Part shown: piece by piece, positions 46,900-56,064 of the stretch
How positions within the stretch are numbered: the stretch's first letter is position 1
Layout: every line of letters begins with the position of its first letter
From: Paludibacterium yongneupense DSM 18731
GTDB taxonomy: Bacteria > Pseudomonadota > Gammaproteobacteria > Burkholderiales > Chromobacteriaceae
Direction: 5' to 3'
Assembly: GCF_000422925.1 (NCBI RefSeq)
Contig: NZ_KE383961.1
Location: 64,024 to 128,023 of the forward strand
Length of the DNA stretch: 64,000 nt
Notes under the pieces: generated by a model
Told to the model about the DNA's origin: nothing
The model's input: only the letters and a program-made list of their open reading frames with translations
Databases searched by the model: none
Program-made: the position numbers and the translations under genes

Positions 46900-48355
46900 C
46901 ATGCGCGCGTTCGACGCGTGTGGCGGCCTGTAAATCGGCCAGCGTGCGTGCAACCCGCAACACACGGTGGAAAGAACGCGCCGACAGGCCAAGGCGCTCG
47001 AAAAGATCCAGCAGCAGATGGCTGGCGTCGGCATCGATGCGACCGTCGCGCTCCAGTTCGGCCCCGCTGAGAAAGGCGTTGATCTTGCCCTGGCGGGCGA
47101 ACTGCAGCTTTCGGGCGGCAAGGACACGGGCGGCAACGGCCGCGCTGTTCTCGCCGGCCTCGACCGAAGCCAGTTCCTGTGCCGTCAACGCCGGCACCTC
47201 GATCTGCACGTCGATACGGTCAAGCAGCGGGCCGGACAGTCGTCCGCGGTAACGGGCCAACTGCTCGGGCGAGCAGCGGCAGCGGCCGGCTGCCTGACCT
47301 CGAAAACCGCAGGGGCAGGGATTCATCGCCGCCACCAGTTGGAAGCGCGCGGGGAAAACAGCGCGTTGCCCGGCGCGCGCGATATGAATCTCGCCACACT
47401 CCAGCGGCTCGCGCAAGGCTTCCAGTACCCTGCGATCGAACTCGGGCAACTCGTCGAGAAAGAGAATCCCCTGATGCGCGAGGCTGATCTCGCCAGGTTG
47501 CAGCACGCTGCCGCCGCCGACCATGGCAGCGGCGGAAGCGGAATGATGCGGCGAACGGAAAGGTCTGCGCCGCCACTCGCCCGGAGAGAAGCCGGCGACG
47601 GAAAGCGACAGCAGGGCAGCGCTTGCCTGCGCCTCAACATCGTCCAGCAGCGGCAGCAGGCCCGGCAGGCGCTGCGCGAGCATCGACTTGCCAGCCCCGG
47701 GCGGGCCGACCAGCAGCAGGCTGTGTCCGCCCGCGGCGACGACTTCGAGCGCCAGCCGCGCCAGCGCCTGGCCTTTGACATCGGCCAGGTCGAAAACCCT
47801 GGCCGCGGGCAGCACCGCTGGAGAAAGCGGCGCAGGCAAGTGCGCACGACCGGCAAGGTGGGCGCACACCGCACCGAGATTATCGGCGGCCAGCAAAGCG
47901 ATTCCCTCGATCACGGCGGCTTCGCCCGCACTGGCGGCAGGCAGGACAAAAATGCGACCGCCGCAACGCGCTTCCCAGACCATGGCCACGGCACCGCGCA
48001 CCGGCCGCAGCCCGCCGCCGAGCGCGAGTTCGCCGGCAAACTCGTAGCCTTCCAGCGCCTTGGCCGGTAACTGTCCGGAAGCGGCCAAAATACCCAACGC
48101 GATAGGCAGATCGAAACGACCGGACTCTTTGGGTAGATCGGCGGGCGCCAGATTGACAACCAGACGCCCGAGAGGGAACTCGAAACCGGAACTGAGAATG
48201 GCGGAGCGCACTCGATCGCGACTCTCCCTGACGCCGGCATCGGGCAGACCCACGATATTGAAGCTGGGCAAACCGTTGGCCAGATGTGCCTCGACCGCCA
48301 CCTCCGGCGCGCTGCCGCCGGACAGGGCCCGGCTGTGCACCGTGGCCAATCTCAC
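46865..48355 (-). CDS. comM: ComM / YifB-family Mg chelatase-like AAA+ ATPase
   Basis: 496 aa from a GTG at 48355 that begins VRLATVHSRALSGG, as expected for ComM. A Lon-like N-terminal domain (about 1-170) is followed by a Mg-chelatase AAA+ domain with Walker A GPPGAGKS near 220, LFLDELPEFDRRVLEALREPLE, and a cysteine zinc motif (CPCGFRGQAAGRCRC). ComM is a branch-migration helicase that helps integrate incoming DNA in natural transformation. Confidence 0.94.
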   Translation of the reverse strand: MRLATVHSRALSGGSAPEVAVEAHLANGLPSFNIVGLPDAGVRESRDRVRSAILSSGFEFPLGRLVVNLAPADLPKESGRFDLPIALGILAASGQLPAKALEGYEFAGELALGGGLRPVRGAVAMVWEARCGGRIFVLPAASAGEAAVIEGIALLAADNLGAVCAHLAGRAHLPAPLSPAVLPAARVFDLADVKGQALARLALEVVAAGGHSLLLVGPPGAGKSMLAQRLPGLLPLLDDVEAQASAALLSLSVAGFSPGEWRRRPFRSPHHSASAAAMVGGGSVLQPGEISLAHQGILFLDELPEFDRRVLEALREPLECGEIHIARAGQRAVFPARFQLVAAMNPCPCGFRGQAAGRCRCSPEQLARYRGRLSGPLLDRIDVQIEVPALTAQELASVEAGENSAAVAARVLAARKLQFARQGKINAFLSGAELERDGRIDADASHLLLDLFERLGLSARSFHRVLRVARTLADLQAATRVERAHVMQAVQLRRAL

Positions 48356-48511
48356 GGCCGGCTGCCTTCGACTGCCGCGAACGGGTTCATGACCCTCATC
48401 GCACTCTCCCTGGCCGCTGATCGCGCGGCGCTTCAGGAGAAAAGTGTAACAAAACCGGACGGCTCGCACCCGCCAGCGCGGTTCAGCCTGCCGTCGCGGG
48501 CGGGCACGCGC

Positions 48512-48799
48512 TCAGGAGTGCCCCTGGCCAGCCTGGTCGTCGAGTTGGGCCTGTGCAGCATCCGGCGACTCTGCCGCCTCCAGCTTGGCCAGCCGCTGCT
48601 CGAGCTCGGTCAGCTTGTCGCGGGTGCGGGCCAGCACAGCCTGCTGTACATCGAACTCCTCGCGCGTGACCAGATCCAGGCGGGCAAATGTCGCCGACAT
48701 CATGGCCTTCACATTTTTTTCGATATCCCGCGCCGGACTGGCGGCGATGGTTTCGCTGATCTTGTTGCTGATTTCTTCAAACAATTTCTGACTCAGCAT
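48512..48799 (-). CDS. ubiK: Ubiquinone biosynthesis accessory factor UbiK
   Basis: 95 aa. The BMFP domain has an amphipathic N-terminal helix (MLSQKLFEEISNKISE) and a C-terminal coiled coil (FDVQQAVLARTRDKLTELEQRL). UbiK associates with UbiJ and membranes and supports aerobic ubiquinone synthesis. It is divergent from glnK-amtB and upstream of comM on the same strand. Confidence 0.9.
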   Translation of the reverse strand: MLSQKLFEEISNKISETIAASPARDIEKNVKAMMSATFARLDLVTREEFDVQQAVLARTRDKLTELEQRLAKLEAAESPDAAQAQLDDQAGQGHS

Positions 48800-48862
48800 A
48801 GTGCCCTCCTATTGGTATGCATGAATGTCGTTTACCAGTTTAGCAGCTCCCCGCCGTACGGT

Positions 48863-48923
48863 GTAAACGCACCAATATCGAGCCGGCGCGACGCGCATTT
48901 TTGCTCCATATTGGTGCGTCTAC
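48863..48923. promoter_or_regulatory. Paired NtrC-like enhancer sites upstream of glnK
   Basis: Two inverted 16-bp arms (48863-48878 and 48908-48923, one mismatch) contain GCACCAATATCGAGC (48869-48883) and GCTCCATATTGGTGC (48903-48917). The NtrC consensus is GCACC-N5-GGTGC. The second differs at one base, the first at two. The sites are 34 bp apart and 60-100 bp upstream of the sigma-54 promoter. Confidence 0.65.
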
Positions 48924-48969
48924 ATGCTTCCAGCATCGCCAGGCCCTCATTTAGCCCATCCCACCGTGC

Positions 48970-48985
48970 TGGCACGCTTTCTGCA
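48970..48985 (+). promoter_or_regulatory. Sigma-54 promoter of glnK-amtB
   Basis: TGGCACG-CTTT-CTGCA at 48970-48985 matches the sigma-54 consensus TGGCACG-N4-TTGCA at all but one position, with the invariant GG and GC spaced correctly. Transcription would begin near 48996, about 48 bp before glnK. Together with the upstream NtrC-like sites this predicts induction by nitrogen limitation. Confidence 0.8.
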
Positions 48986-49031
48986 AGAGCACAACCAGGC
49001 AATTGCACATTTACCTTGTGGACACGTCTGA

Positions 49032-49382
<351 letters not shown>

Positions 49383-49404
49383 ATTATTGCTAGGGGAATC
49401 GACA

Positions 49405-50718
49405 ATGACGAAAAAATCACTTTCGCTGCTGGGACTGGCGGGTTTGCTGTGTGCCCTGCCGGCTCTGGCCGACGCGCCGGCAGGACCGGCCCTGATGGAC
49501 GCCAAAGTCATAAACTCCGGCGACACCGCCTGGATGCTGACCTCCACGGCCCTGGTCCTGTTCATGACCATTCCCGGTCTGGCGCTGTTTTACGGCGGCA
49601 TGGTCCGCAAAAAGAACGTCCTGGCCACGCTGATGCAAAGCTTCGCCATCACCGCACTGGTCACCGTACTGTGGGTTGTCGTCGGTTACAGCCTGTCCTT
49701 CACCGTGGGCACTCCCTTTATCGGCGATCTGAGCCGCGCCTTCCTCAACGGCATGACTTACATCAAGGACGCCAACAAACTGACCGTACACCCGGTTGCC
49801 GGCACGATTCCTGAATCGGTGTTCATGATGTTCCAGCTGACCTTCGCCATCATCACTCCGGCGTTGATCACGGGCGCATTCGCCGACCGGATGAAATTCT
49901 CCGCCATGCTGGTCTTCATGGCCCTGTGGTCGCTGCTGGTCTACGCGCCGATCGCACACTGGGTGTGGGCTCCAGGCGGCTGGATGGCCGACAAGGGCGT
50001 GCTCGACTTCGCCGGCGGTACCGTCGTGCATATCAATGCCGGTGTGGCCGGCCTGGTGTGCTGCCTGGTGCTCGGCAAGCGTATCGGCTTCAACAAGGAA
50101 GCCATGGCTCCGCATAACCTCGTTCTGACCCTGGTCGGCGCGTCGATGCTGTGGTTTGGCTGGTTCGGCTTCAACGCGGGTTCCGCCGGCGCCGCCGACG
50201 GTCGTGCCGGGATGGCCATGGCCACCACGCAAATTGCCACCGCCGTCGCCGCCCTGGCCTGGATGTTTGCCGAATGGCTGAGCAAGGGCAAGCCGTCGGT
50301 ATTGGGTATCGCCTCCGGCGCCGTCGCCGGCCTGGTCGCCATCACCCCCGCCGCCGGCTTCGTCGACGTCAAGGGCGCGCTGATCATCGGTCTGGCTGCC
50401 GGTGTCGTCTGCTTCTGGAGCGCCACCAGCCTCAAGCATATGCTCGGCTATGACGACTCGCTCGACGCCTTCGGCGTACATGGCATCGGCGGCATTCTCG
50501 GCGCCCTGCTGACCGGCGTGTTCGCAGTCAAGAGCATCGGCGGCGCCGATGGCAGCCTCGCGACCCAGGCTCTGGGCGTGGGCGTCACCATCGTCTACAG
50601 CGGCGTGGTCACCTTCATCATCCTCAAGCTGGTCGATGTGGTTATCGGTCTGCGCGTCAGCGAAGACGAAGAACGCGAAGGCCTGGATGTGGCACTGCAC
50701 GGCGAACGCGTAGAGTAA
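49405..50718 (+). CDS. amtB: Ammonium transporter AmtB
   Basis: 437 aa. A cleavable signal peptide (to ALADAPAG) is followed by eleven membrane helices. Key segments include the phenylalanine-gate region ALFYGGMVRKKNVL, the pore His in GTVVHINAG, and DAFGVHGIGGILGALLTG with the second pore His. AGGGGAA precedes the ATG. The C-terminal cytoplasmic tail (RVSEDEEREGLDVALHGERVE) is the part that contacts GlnK. The last codons, stop and terminator are tandemly duplicated downstream. Confidence 0.96.
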   Translation: MTKKSLSLLGLAGLLCALPALADAPAGPALMDAKVINSGDTAWMLTSTALVLFMTIPGLALFYGGMVRKKNVLATLMQSFAITALVTVLWVVVGYSLSFTVGTPFIGDLSRAFLNGMTYIKDANKLTVHPVAGTIPESVFMMFQLTFAIITPALITGAFADRMKFSAMLVFMALWSLLVYAPIAHWVWAPGGWMADKGVLDFAGGTVVHINAGVAGLVCCLVLGKRIGFNKEAMAPHNLVLTLVGASMLWFGWFGFNAGSAGAADGRAGMAMATTQIATAVAALAWMFAEWLSKGKPSVLGIASGAVAGLVAITPAAGFVDVKGALIIGLAAGVVCFWSATSLKHMLGYDDSLDAFGVHGIGGILGALLTGVFAVKSIGGADGSLATQALGVGVTIVYSGVVTFIILKLVDVVIGLRVSEDEEREGLDVALHGERVE

Positions 50719-50775
50719 TTCCGATTGGGCGCGGGCCTCGCCCGCGTCCGGTTTGAATCGTGGTAAGGGAATTCG

Positions 50776-50799
50776 GGGCGCCTTGGGCGCCCTTTTTTT
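50776..50799 (+). terminator. amtB terminator, first copy
   Basis: GGGCGCC (50776-50782), loop TTG, GGCGCCC (50786-50792), then T7. It lies 58 bp after the amtB stop. Confidence 0.92.
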
Positions 50800-50953
50800 G
50801 GAATGCAGGAAGCCATGTCAACGCAAGCTGACAGACCTGGGCACTAGGGCCTGGACGTGGCACGGCACGGCACGGCACGGCGAACGCGTAGAGTAATTCC
50901 GATCGGGCGCGGGCCTGGCCCGCGTCCGGTTTGAATCGTGGTAAGGGAATTCG

Positions 50954-50977
50954 GGGCGCCTTGGGCGCCCTTTTTTT
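50954..50977 (+). terminator. amtB terminator, duplicated copy
   Basis: Identical stem, loop and T7 to the first copy (GGGCGCC 50954-50960, GGCGCCC 50964-50970, T 50971-50977), 178 bp further on. It would act as a back-up terminator between amtB and the convergent manC gene. Confidence 0.9.
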
Positions 50978-51052
50978 GGAATGCAGAAAGCCATAACGCA
51001 GGCAGAGAGGCCCGGGCCCTAAAGCGGAGGAAAGCGGACCCAGGCGGACTTT

Positions 51053-52477
51053 TCAGCTGCGTCCGTAGCGATCTTCCAACCGTACGATATCGTCCTCGCC
51101 CAGATAGGCGCCCGACTGCACCTCGATCAGCTCCAGCGGGATCTTGCCCGGATTCTCGAGCGCATGCACCGTTCCGACCGGGATATAGACCGACTGATTC
51201 TCAGTCAGCAGAATCTCGCTCTCGCCGTTCTTGACCAGAGCCGTTCCCGAAACCACGATCCAGTGCTCGGCGCGATGGTAGTGCATCTGGACCGACAGCT
51301 TCGCCCCAGGCTTGACCGTGATGCATTTCACCTGATAACGCGTACCCTGGTCGATCGAATCGTAGCTGCCCCATGGCCGATAGACGACGCGGTGCTGGAG
51401 GGCCTCGCGCCGATGATCGCGCTTGAGCCTTTCCACCACTTGCTTGACCTGCTGAACCTTGTCCTTGTGCGCAACCAGTACCGCATCGTCGGTATCGACG
51501 ACCACCAGGTCGTCAAGCCCGACTGCAGCAACCAGCCGGCCGGTCGCGCTATGCAAGTAGCAGTTGCGGTTGTCCAGCGAGATGATGTCGCCACGCGCCA
51601 CATTGCCGTCGCCATCCTTGCCGGCGACATCCCACAGCGCCGACCATGAGCCGACATCATTCCAGCCGGCATCGAGACTGACGACGACGGCTTTGTCGGT
51701 CTTTTCCATCACGGCATAGTCCACCGAGTCTTCCGGACACTGCGCAAAGGCGGTGGGTTCCAGCCGGACGAAATCGAGGTCGGGCTTGGCCCCTTCCAGC
51801 GCCAGACGGCAAGCATCCAGCATCTGCGGCGCATGGCGGGCCAACTCGTCAAGATAGACGGAAGCGCGGAACATGAACATGCCGCTGTTCCAGAAATAGA
51901 GGCCCGACTCGACGTAAGCGCGCGCCGTTTCCAGGTCAGGCTTTTCGACAAAGCGCTCGAGCACCCACGCCTGCCCGGGCTCGCCCTGCTGCGCAAGCAG
52001 ATAGCCATACCCGGTCTCGGGAGCCGACGGCGTAATGCCGAACGTGACCAGCGCGCCGGCCTGCGCGGCCTTGCTTGCAATGGCAACGGCCGCATGAAAG
52101 GCGTCGAGATCGTTGATCACATGATCGGCGGCCAGAACCAGCAGCAATGGATCTTCGCCATTCCTGACGGCCTGAAGGGCGGACACGGCGATGGCCGGCG
52201 CAGTATTGCGACCGACGGGTTCCAGCACGATGGTCGGCGAGGAAACCTGCTGCTGGCGCAACTGCTCGGCAACGATGAAGCGATGCTCATCATTGCAGAT
52301 GACCATCGCATTACCGCAATCAGGAATGCCGTCCAGACGGGATAGAGTTTCCTGAAGCATCGTCCTCTCACCGGCCATCGGCAGGAACTGCTTGGGAAAC
52401 AGCGCCCTGGACAGAGGCCACAAGCGGGTGCCGGAACCTCCGGCGAGAATGACGGGCAGGATAGACTGGATGGACAT
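51053..52477 (-). CDS. manC: Mannose-1-phosphate guanylyltransferase / mannose-6-phosphate isomerase
   Basis: 474 aa bifunctional enzyme making GDP-mannose. The N-terminal nucleotidyltransferase domain starts [18 protein letters not shown], with FVEKPD near 155. The C-terminal cupin domain (about 360-470) has the isomerase segment [10 protein letters not shown] and metal-binding residues in [21 protein letters not shown]. The ATG at 52477 starts the conserved domain. GDP-mannose would feed Gmd (63642 onward) and mannosyltransferases. Confidence 0.95.
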   Translation of the reverse strand: MSIQSILPVILAGGSGTRLWPLSRALFPKQFLPMAGERTMLQETLSRLDGIPDCGNAMVICNDEHRFIVAEQLRQQQVSSPTIVLEPVGRNTAPAIAVSALQAVRNGEDPLLLVLAADHVINDLDAFHAAVAIASKAAQAGALVTFGITPSAPETGYGYLLAQQGEPGQAWVLERFVEKPDLETARAYVESGLYFWNSGMFMFRASVYLDELARHAPQMLDACRLALEGAKPDLDFVRLEPTAFAQCPEDSVDYAVMEKTDKAVVVSLDAGWNDVGSWSALWDVAGKDGDGNVARGDIISLDNRNCYLHSATGRLVAAVGLDDLVVVDTDDAVLVAHKDKVQQVKQVVERLKRDHRREALQHRVVYRPWGSYDSIDQGTRYQVKCITVKPGAKLSVQMHYHRAEHWIVVSGTALVKNGESEILLTENQSVYIPVGTVHALENPGKIPLELIEVQSGAYLGEDDIVRLEDRYGRS

Positions 52478-52578
52478 ATTACCGAATCTTTCCATGGAAG
52501 ATGACAGCCATGATGTTAACAGCGAAGGGCTGCCCGCACATGAGTATTAAGTCCTATTTCCACAGCAAACTGTCCCTT

Positions 52579-52613
52579 CGTCGGGCCCCAGCCCCCGGGG
52601 CAGGGGCCCGACG
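52579..52613. repeat. Perfect inverted repeat between manC and sspB
   Basis: Arms CGTCGGGCCCC (52579-52589) and GGGGCCCGACG (52603-52613) pair perfectly around a 13-base GC-rich loop. It lies in the upstream region of manC (minus strand) and beyond the sspB terminator. There is no T-run on the manC side, so it may be a leader hairpin or a second, weak terminator. Confidence 0.6.
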
Positions 52614-52650
52614 AAAATCGGCGCCCTCCGGCTGCGGGGTGTGGAACAGG

Positions 52651-52687
52651 AAACCGGCCTTGACTGCATGGCAGGCAAGGCCGGTTT
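52651..52687 (-). terminator. Terminator of the sspA-sspB operon
   Basis: Arms AAACCGGCCTTG (52651-52662) and CAAGGCCGGTTT (52676-52687) pair perfectly around a 13-base loop, 13 bp after the sspB stop. The T-run on the minus strand is short. Confidence 0.7.
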
Positions 52688-52700
52688 CATCGCCGCCAAG

Positions 52701-53141
52701 CTACTTGACGATGCGCAGGGACGGACGCCCGCTCGGTCGCGGCCGGTCGTCATCGCCGTCCGTCGCCGCCGCCGGCGTTTCACCGGCCACGGCAGGCGCA
52801 GCGGAATCGGGGACCGCTGTCGGCGACGACGCCAGCTCGACTTCGAAGCCCATGCCCTCGCCGGTTTCACGGGCGAAAATGGACATGATATTGCCCATGG
52901 GCACCGACACCTCCTGTGCGACCCCACCAAAACGGGCGGAGAACATCAGCCAGTCGTTATCGATTTTCAGGTCGCGCGTGGCGCCGTAGCCGATATTGAG
53001 TACGATCTCGTTGTTCTGCACGTACTCGCGCGGCACATTGGTCCGTTCGTTGACCCAGACCACGGCATACGGGGTATGACCGTTGTCAGTGCACCATTCA
53101 TGCAGAGCGCGAACGAGATAGGGTTTGGTGCTGGTACTCAT
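52701..53141 (-). CDS. sspB: ClpXP protease specificity-enhancing factor SspB
   Basis: 146 aa. The SspB substrate-binding domain occupies about 1-110 (KPYLVRALHEWCTDNGHTPY, then NIGYGATRDLKIDNDWLMFSARFGG). An acidic Ala/Pro linker follows and then the C-terminal ClpX-binding motif RPSLRIVK. It delivers ssrA-tagged proteins to ClpXP. It sits ten bases after sspA, the standard pairing. Confidence 0.95.
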   Translation of the reverse strand: MSTSTKPYLVRALHEWCTDNGHTPYAVVWVNERTNVPREYVQNNEIVLNIGYGATRDLKIDNDWLMFSARFGGVAQEVSVPMGNIMSIFARETGEGMGFEVELASSPTAVPDSAAPAVAGETPAAATDGDDDRPRPSGRPSLRIVK

Positions 53142-53151
53142 GGAGACTTCC

Positions 53152-53754
53152 TTACTTGCGCATGGCCTTTTCGGACGGCGTCAGCGAGTCGATGAAGGAC
53201 TGGCGCTGGAAAATACGTTCCGCATACTTCAGGATCGGGGCCGAGCTCTTGCCCAGATCGATGTTGTAGTGCTCAAGACGCCACATCAGCGGGGCAATCG
53301 CCACATCGATCATCGAAAAGTCATCGCCGAGCATGAACTTCTGCTTGGCGAAAATCGGGGCAATGGTGGTCAGACCATCACGGATCGCCTCGCGTGCACG
53401 GGTCGCTTCCTTGCCGGTCGCACCTTGCTCCATCGTCCGGACATGGTTGAACAGCTCGTTTTCAAAGCGGAACAGGAACAGACGGGCGCGCGCGCGCATC
53501 ACCGGATCGGCCGGCATCAGCTGAGGATGCGGAAAGCGTTCGTCGATGTATTCGTTGATGATATTGGATTCATGCAGGATCAGGTCGCGTTCGACCAGCA
53601 CCGGCACTTCGTTGTACGGATTCATCACCGCGAGGTCTTCGGGCTTGTTATGCACGTCGACGTCGATGATCTCGAAATCCATGCCCTTTTCGTGAAGAAC
53701 AATACGGCAACGGTGGCTGAAAGGACAGGTGATTCCAGAGTACAGGGTCATCAT
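53152..53754 (-). CDS. sspA: Stringent starvation protein A
   Basis: 200 aa glutathione-transferase-fold protein without a catalytic Cys/Ser. N-terminal thioredoxin-like domain (MTLYSGITCPFSHRCRIVLHEKGMDFE) and C-terminal helical domain. SspA binds RNA polymerase and alters transcription in stationary phase. Upstream of sspB, downstream of the bc1 operon, the typical order in this group. Confidence 0.94.
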   Translation of the reverse strand: MMTLYSGITCPFSHRCRIVLHEKGMDFEIIDVDVHNKPEDLAVMNPYNEVPVLVERDLILHESNIINEYIDERFPHPQLMPADPVMRARARLFLFRFENELFNHVRTMEQGATGKEATRAREAIRDGLTTIAPIFAKQKFMLGDDFSMIDVAIAPLMWRLEHYNIDLGKSSAPILKYAERIFQRQSFIDSLTPSEKAMRK

Positions 53755-53890
53755 GGCTGAACGAGAATCCTCGAAGAAAAGTTGACGATTTCCCGTATCT
53801 TAGCATTCTTGGGACCAGCAAAGCCAGAACTTCAGCCTAAGCATTTGATTCAAAAGAATATTTCAGAGATTCCAGCAAACATGAAATCCG

Positions 53891-53918
53891 CTCCCCACCC
53901 CCGTTGCGAAGTGGGGAG
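53891..53918 (-). terminator. Terminator-like hairpin after petC
   Basis: CTCCCCAC (53891-53898) pairs with GTGGGGAG (53911-53918), nine bases after the petC stop on the minus strand. It lacks a clear T-run, so it may be a weak terminator. Confidence 0.5.
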
Positions 53919-53926
53919 CCCCCCGT

Positions 53927-54682
53927 TCAGTGCACGTCGCGCCAGTATTCCTTTTTCAGGAAATAGGCGAGCGGCAGCAGCAGCAGCCCGAGGAACATCA
54001 GGACGGCATAGCCGATCTGCTGACGCTTGACCTGCGCCGGCTCGCCCATGTAGACGAGGAAATTGGTCAGGTCCGCCATACGGCGGTCATAGTCGACCGT
54101 CGTCGCCCGCCCGTTCTCCAGACTCGTGAGCGTGCCCGCCTTGACCAGCTTCAAGACAGGAGGCTCTCCGGCGTGGACGGGCCTGGCGGTGTCGATCACC
54201 TGATCGCCCTGCCACTGCCATAGCACATGCGGCATCGCAACCTTGTCGAAAACGGCGTTATTCCATCCTGTCGGCCGTGACGGATCGCGATAGAAACCGC
54301 GCAGATAGGCGTAGATCCAGTCCGCGCCGCGCGAACGCGCCTCGACCGACAGATCGGGCGGGTTGTTGGCCAACCACAGCTTGGCATCCTTGGCATCCAT
54401 CGAGACCCGCATCAGATCGCCGATCTTGCCATCCGGCGGCAAGAGACTGGCCTTGATCTGCTCTTCGGACAGACCGATGTCGGTCAACCGGCTGTAGCGC
54501 ATCGACGTAGCCGAGTGACAGGACAGGCAGTAATTGACGAAGACCTGTGCACCGCGCTGCAGCGACTCGGTATCGTGGATATCGATCGGCGCCTTTTCCA
54601 GCACCGGTCCCTCCGCCGCAAAGGCGGACAAGGGCGACAACAACGCAAGCATCGCGAGCAGATGACGAATTGGCTTTTTCAT
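53927..54682 (-). CDS. petC: Cytochrome c1 of the bc1 complex
   Basis: 251 aa. Signal peptide (MKKPIRHLLAMLALLSPLSAFAA), haem-binding CLSCH near residue 53, a Met axial ligand segment (VAMPHVLWQW) and a C-terminal membrane anchor (IGYAVLMFLGLLLLPLAYFL). It passes electrons from the Rieske protein to soluble cytochrome c. The ATG at 54682 follows GATGGGA. Earlier starts at 54691 or 54703 are possible. Confidence 0.94.
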   Translation of the reverse strand: MKKPIRHLLAMLALLSPLSAFAAEGPVLEKAPIDIHDTESLQRGAQVFVNYCLSCHSATSMRYSRLTDIGLSEEQIKASLLPPDGKIGDLMRVSMDAKDAKLWLANNPPDLSVEARSRGADWIYAYLRGFYRDPSRPTGWNNAVFDKVAMPHVLWQWQGDQVIDTARPVHAGEPPVLKLVKAGTLTSLENGRATTVDYDRRMADLTNFLVYMGEPAQVKRQQIGYAVLMFLGLLLLPLAYFLKKEYWRDVH

Positions 54683-54699
54683 GACAGTCATCCCATCGA

Positions 54700-56052
54700 T
54701 CAAATAGTCGTCGCGAACGCGACCGCGCCGGCAATCACAACAAGAACCAGCACCAGAAAGGTTACTTTGCGCTTGAGCGTACTCTCCGTCACGCGCTCCG
54801 GTACCGGCACCGGCACCGACCCCTTATCGTAGCGGGTATATATCGGCATCCCGAGGAAGAAGGCGAAATAAATCACCGACAAAATCTGCGCCACGACCGT
54901 GCGGACATTTGTGGTCGGCAAAGCACCGAGTACACCGAGACCGATGAAGGCGACGACAAACAAGGCCAACATGACCTTGAACACCGGACCGCGATAGCGC
55001 ACCGATTTGATCGGCGAGCGATCAAGCCAGGGCAGCAGAAACAGCACCACCACCGCAGCTCCCATCGCCAGAACGCCCCACACCTGGGTATTCAGGAAGG
55101 ACGGCACGGCGCGCAAAATGGCGTAGAAAGGAGTGAAATACCAGACTGGAGCAATATGCGGCGGCGTCTTGAGCGGATCGGCCGGGATAAAGTTATTCGC
55201 CTCCAGGAAATAGCCGCCCATGTCCGGCGCGAAAAACACGATGGCCGAGAAGACGATCAGGAAGACAGCCACGCCCAGGATATCCTTCACCGTGTAATAG
55301 GGGTGGAAAGGAATTCCGTCGCGAGGGATGTGCGTGACCGGATCCTTGTTATTCTTGATTTCGATGCCGTCGGGGTTGTTCGAGCCCACTTCATGCAGCG
55401 CCAGAATGTGGGCAACAACCAGCGCCAACAGCACCAGCGGCACCGCAATGACATGCAGGGCGAAGAAACGGTTCAACGTTGCATCGGACACCACGAAATC
55501 GCCGCGGATGAAAACGGACAAATCGGGACCGATGACAGGAATCGAACTGAACAGATTGACGATCACCTGCGCCCCCCAGAACGACATCTGCCCCCACGGC
55601 AGCAGATAACCGAGGAAAGCCTCGGCCATCAGGCACAGGAAAATCAGCATGCCGAACAGCCACAGCAACTCGCGCGGCTGTTTGTAAGAGCCATAGATCA
55701 AACCGCGGAACATATGCAGGTAGACCACCACGAAAAACATCGACGCCCCGGTGGAGTGCATATAGCGGATGATCCACCCACCCCCGACATCGCGCATGAT
55801 GTATTCGACGGAAGCAAACGCAACCGATACGCTGGTTCCAGGAACCAGCGAAGCATCAGGCTTGTAACTCATGGTCAGAAAGATGCCGGTGATGATCTGC
55901 ATCACCAGGACCAGCAAGGCGAGTGATCCGAAAAAATACCAGAAGTTGAAATTCTTCGGAGCGTAATACTCGGTGAGATGTTCTTTTATCGAGGACGAGA
56001 GCGGGAAGCGCTCATCTATCCAGTTCAACAGGGTTTTTCCTTTGCTCATCAT
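54700..56052 (-). CDS. petB: Cytochrome b of the bc1 complex
   Basis: 450 aa with about eight to nine membrane helices. Haem-ligating His pairs are in helices B and D (WIIRYMHSTGASMFF and FALHVIAVPLVLLALVVAHI). The quinol-oxidation PEWY-like motif is APVWYFTPFYAIL, with VW in place of EW. It holds both quinone sites of ubiquinol:cytochrome c reductase. It lies 12 bp after petA. Confidence 0.94.
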   Translation of the reverse strand: MMSKGKTLLNWIDERFPLSSSIKEHLTEYYAPKNFNFWYFFGSLALLVLVMQIITGIFLTMSYKPDASLVPGTSVSVAFASVEYIMRDVGGGWIIRYMHSTGASMFFVVVYLHMFRGLIYGSYKQPRELLWLFGMLIFLCLMAEAFLGYLLPWGQMSFWGAQVIVNLFSSIPVIGPDLSVFIRGDFVVSDATLNRFFALHVIAVPLVLLALVVAHILALHEVGSNNPDGIEIKNNKDPVTHIPRDGIPFHPYYTVKDILGVAVFLIVFSAIVFFAPDMGGYFLEANNFIPADPLKTPPHIAPVWYFTPFYAILRAVPSFLNTQVWGVLAMGAAVVVLFLLPWLDRSPIKSVRYRGPVFKVMLALFVVAFIGLGVLGALPTTNVRTVVAQILSVIYFAFFLGMPIYTRYDKGSVPVPVPERVTESTLKRKVTFLVLVLVVIAGAVAFATTI

Positions 56053-56064
56053 TGCGCCCTCAGC

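Larger units (their letters stand above)
50681..51021. repeat. Tandem direct duplication of the amtB 3' end and terminator
   Basis: Copy 1 (50681 to about 50848) holds the last twelve amtB codons, the stop, a small GC hairpin and the terminator. Copy 2 (50849 to about 51021) repeats all of it. Identity is nearly complete from the amtB end through the terminator (only a few substitutions) and decays after about 50813/50990. Copy 2 has an extra CGGCACGGCA microrepeat, so the duplicated codons are not attached to any gene. Confidence 0.9.

Noticed and set aside
49417..50700. 427-codon open frame antisense to amtB
   Set aside because: A shadow of amtB with low-complexity Gly/His/Asp composition and no family features.
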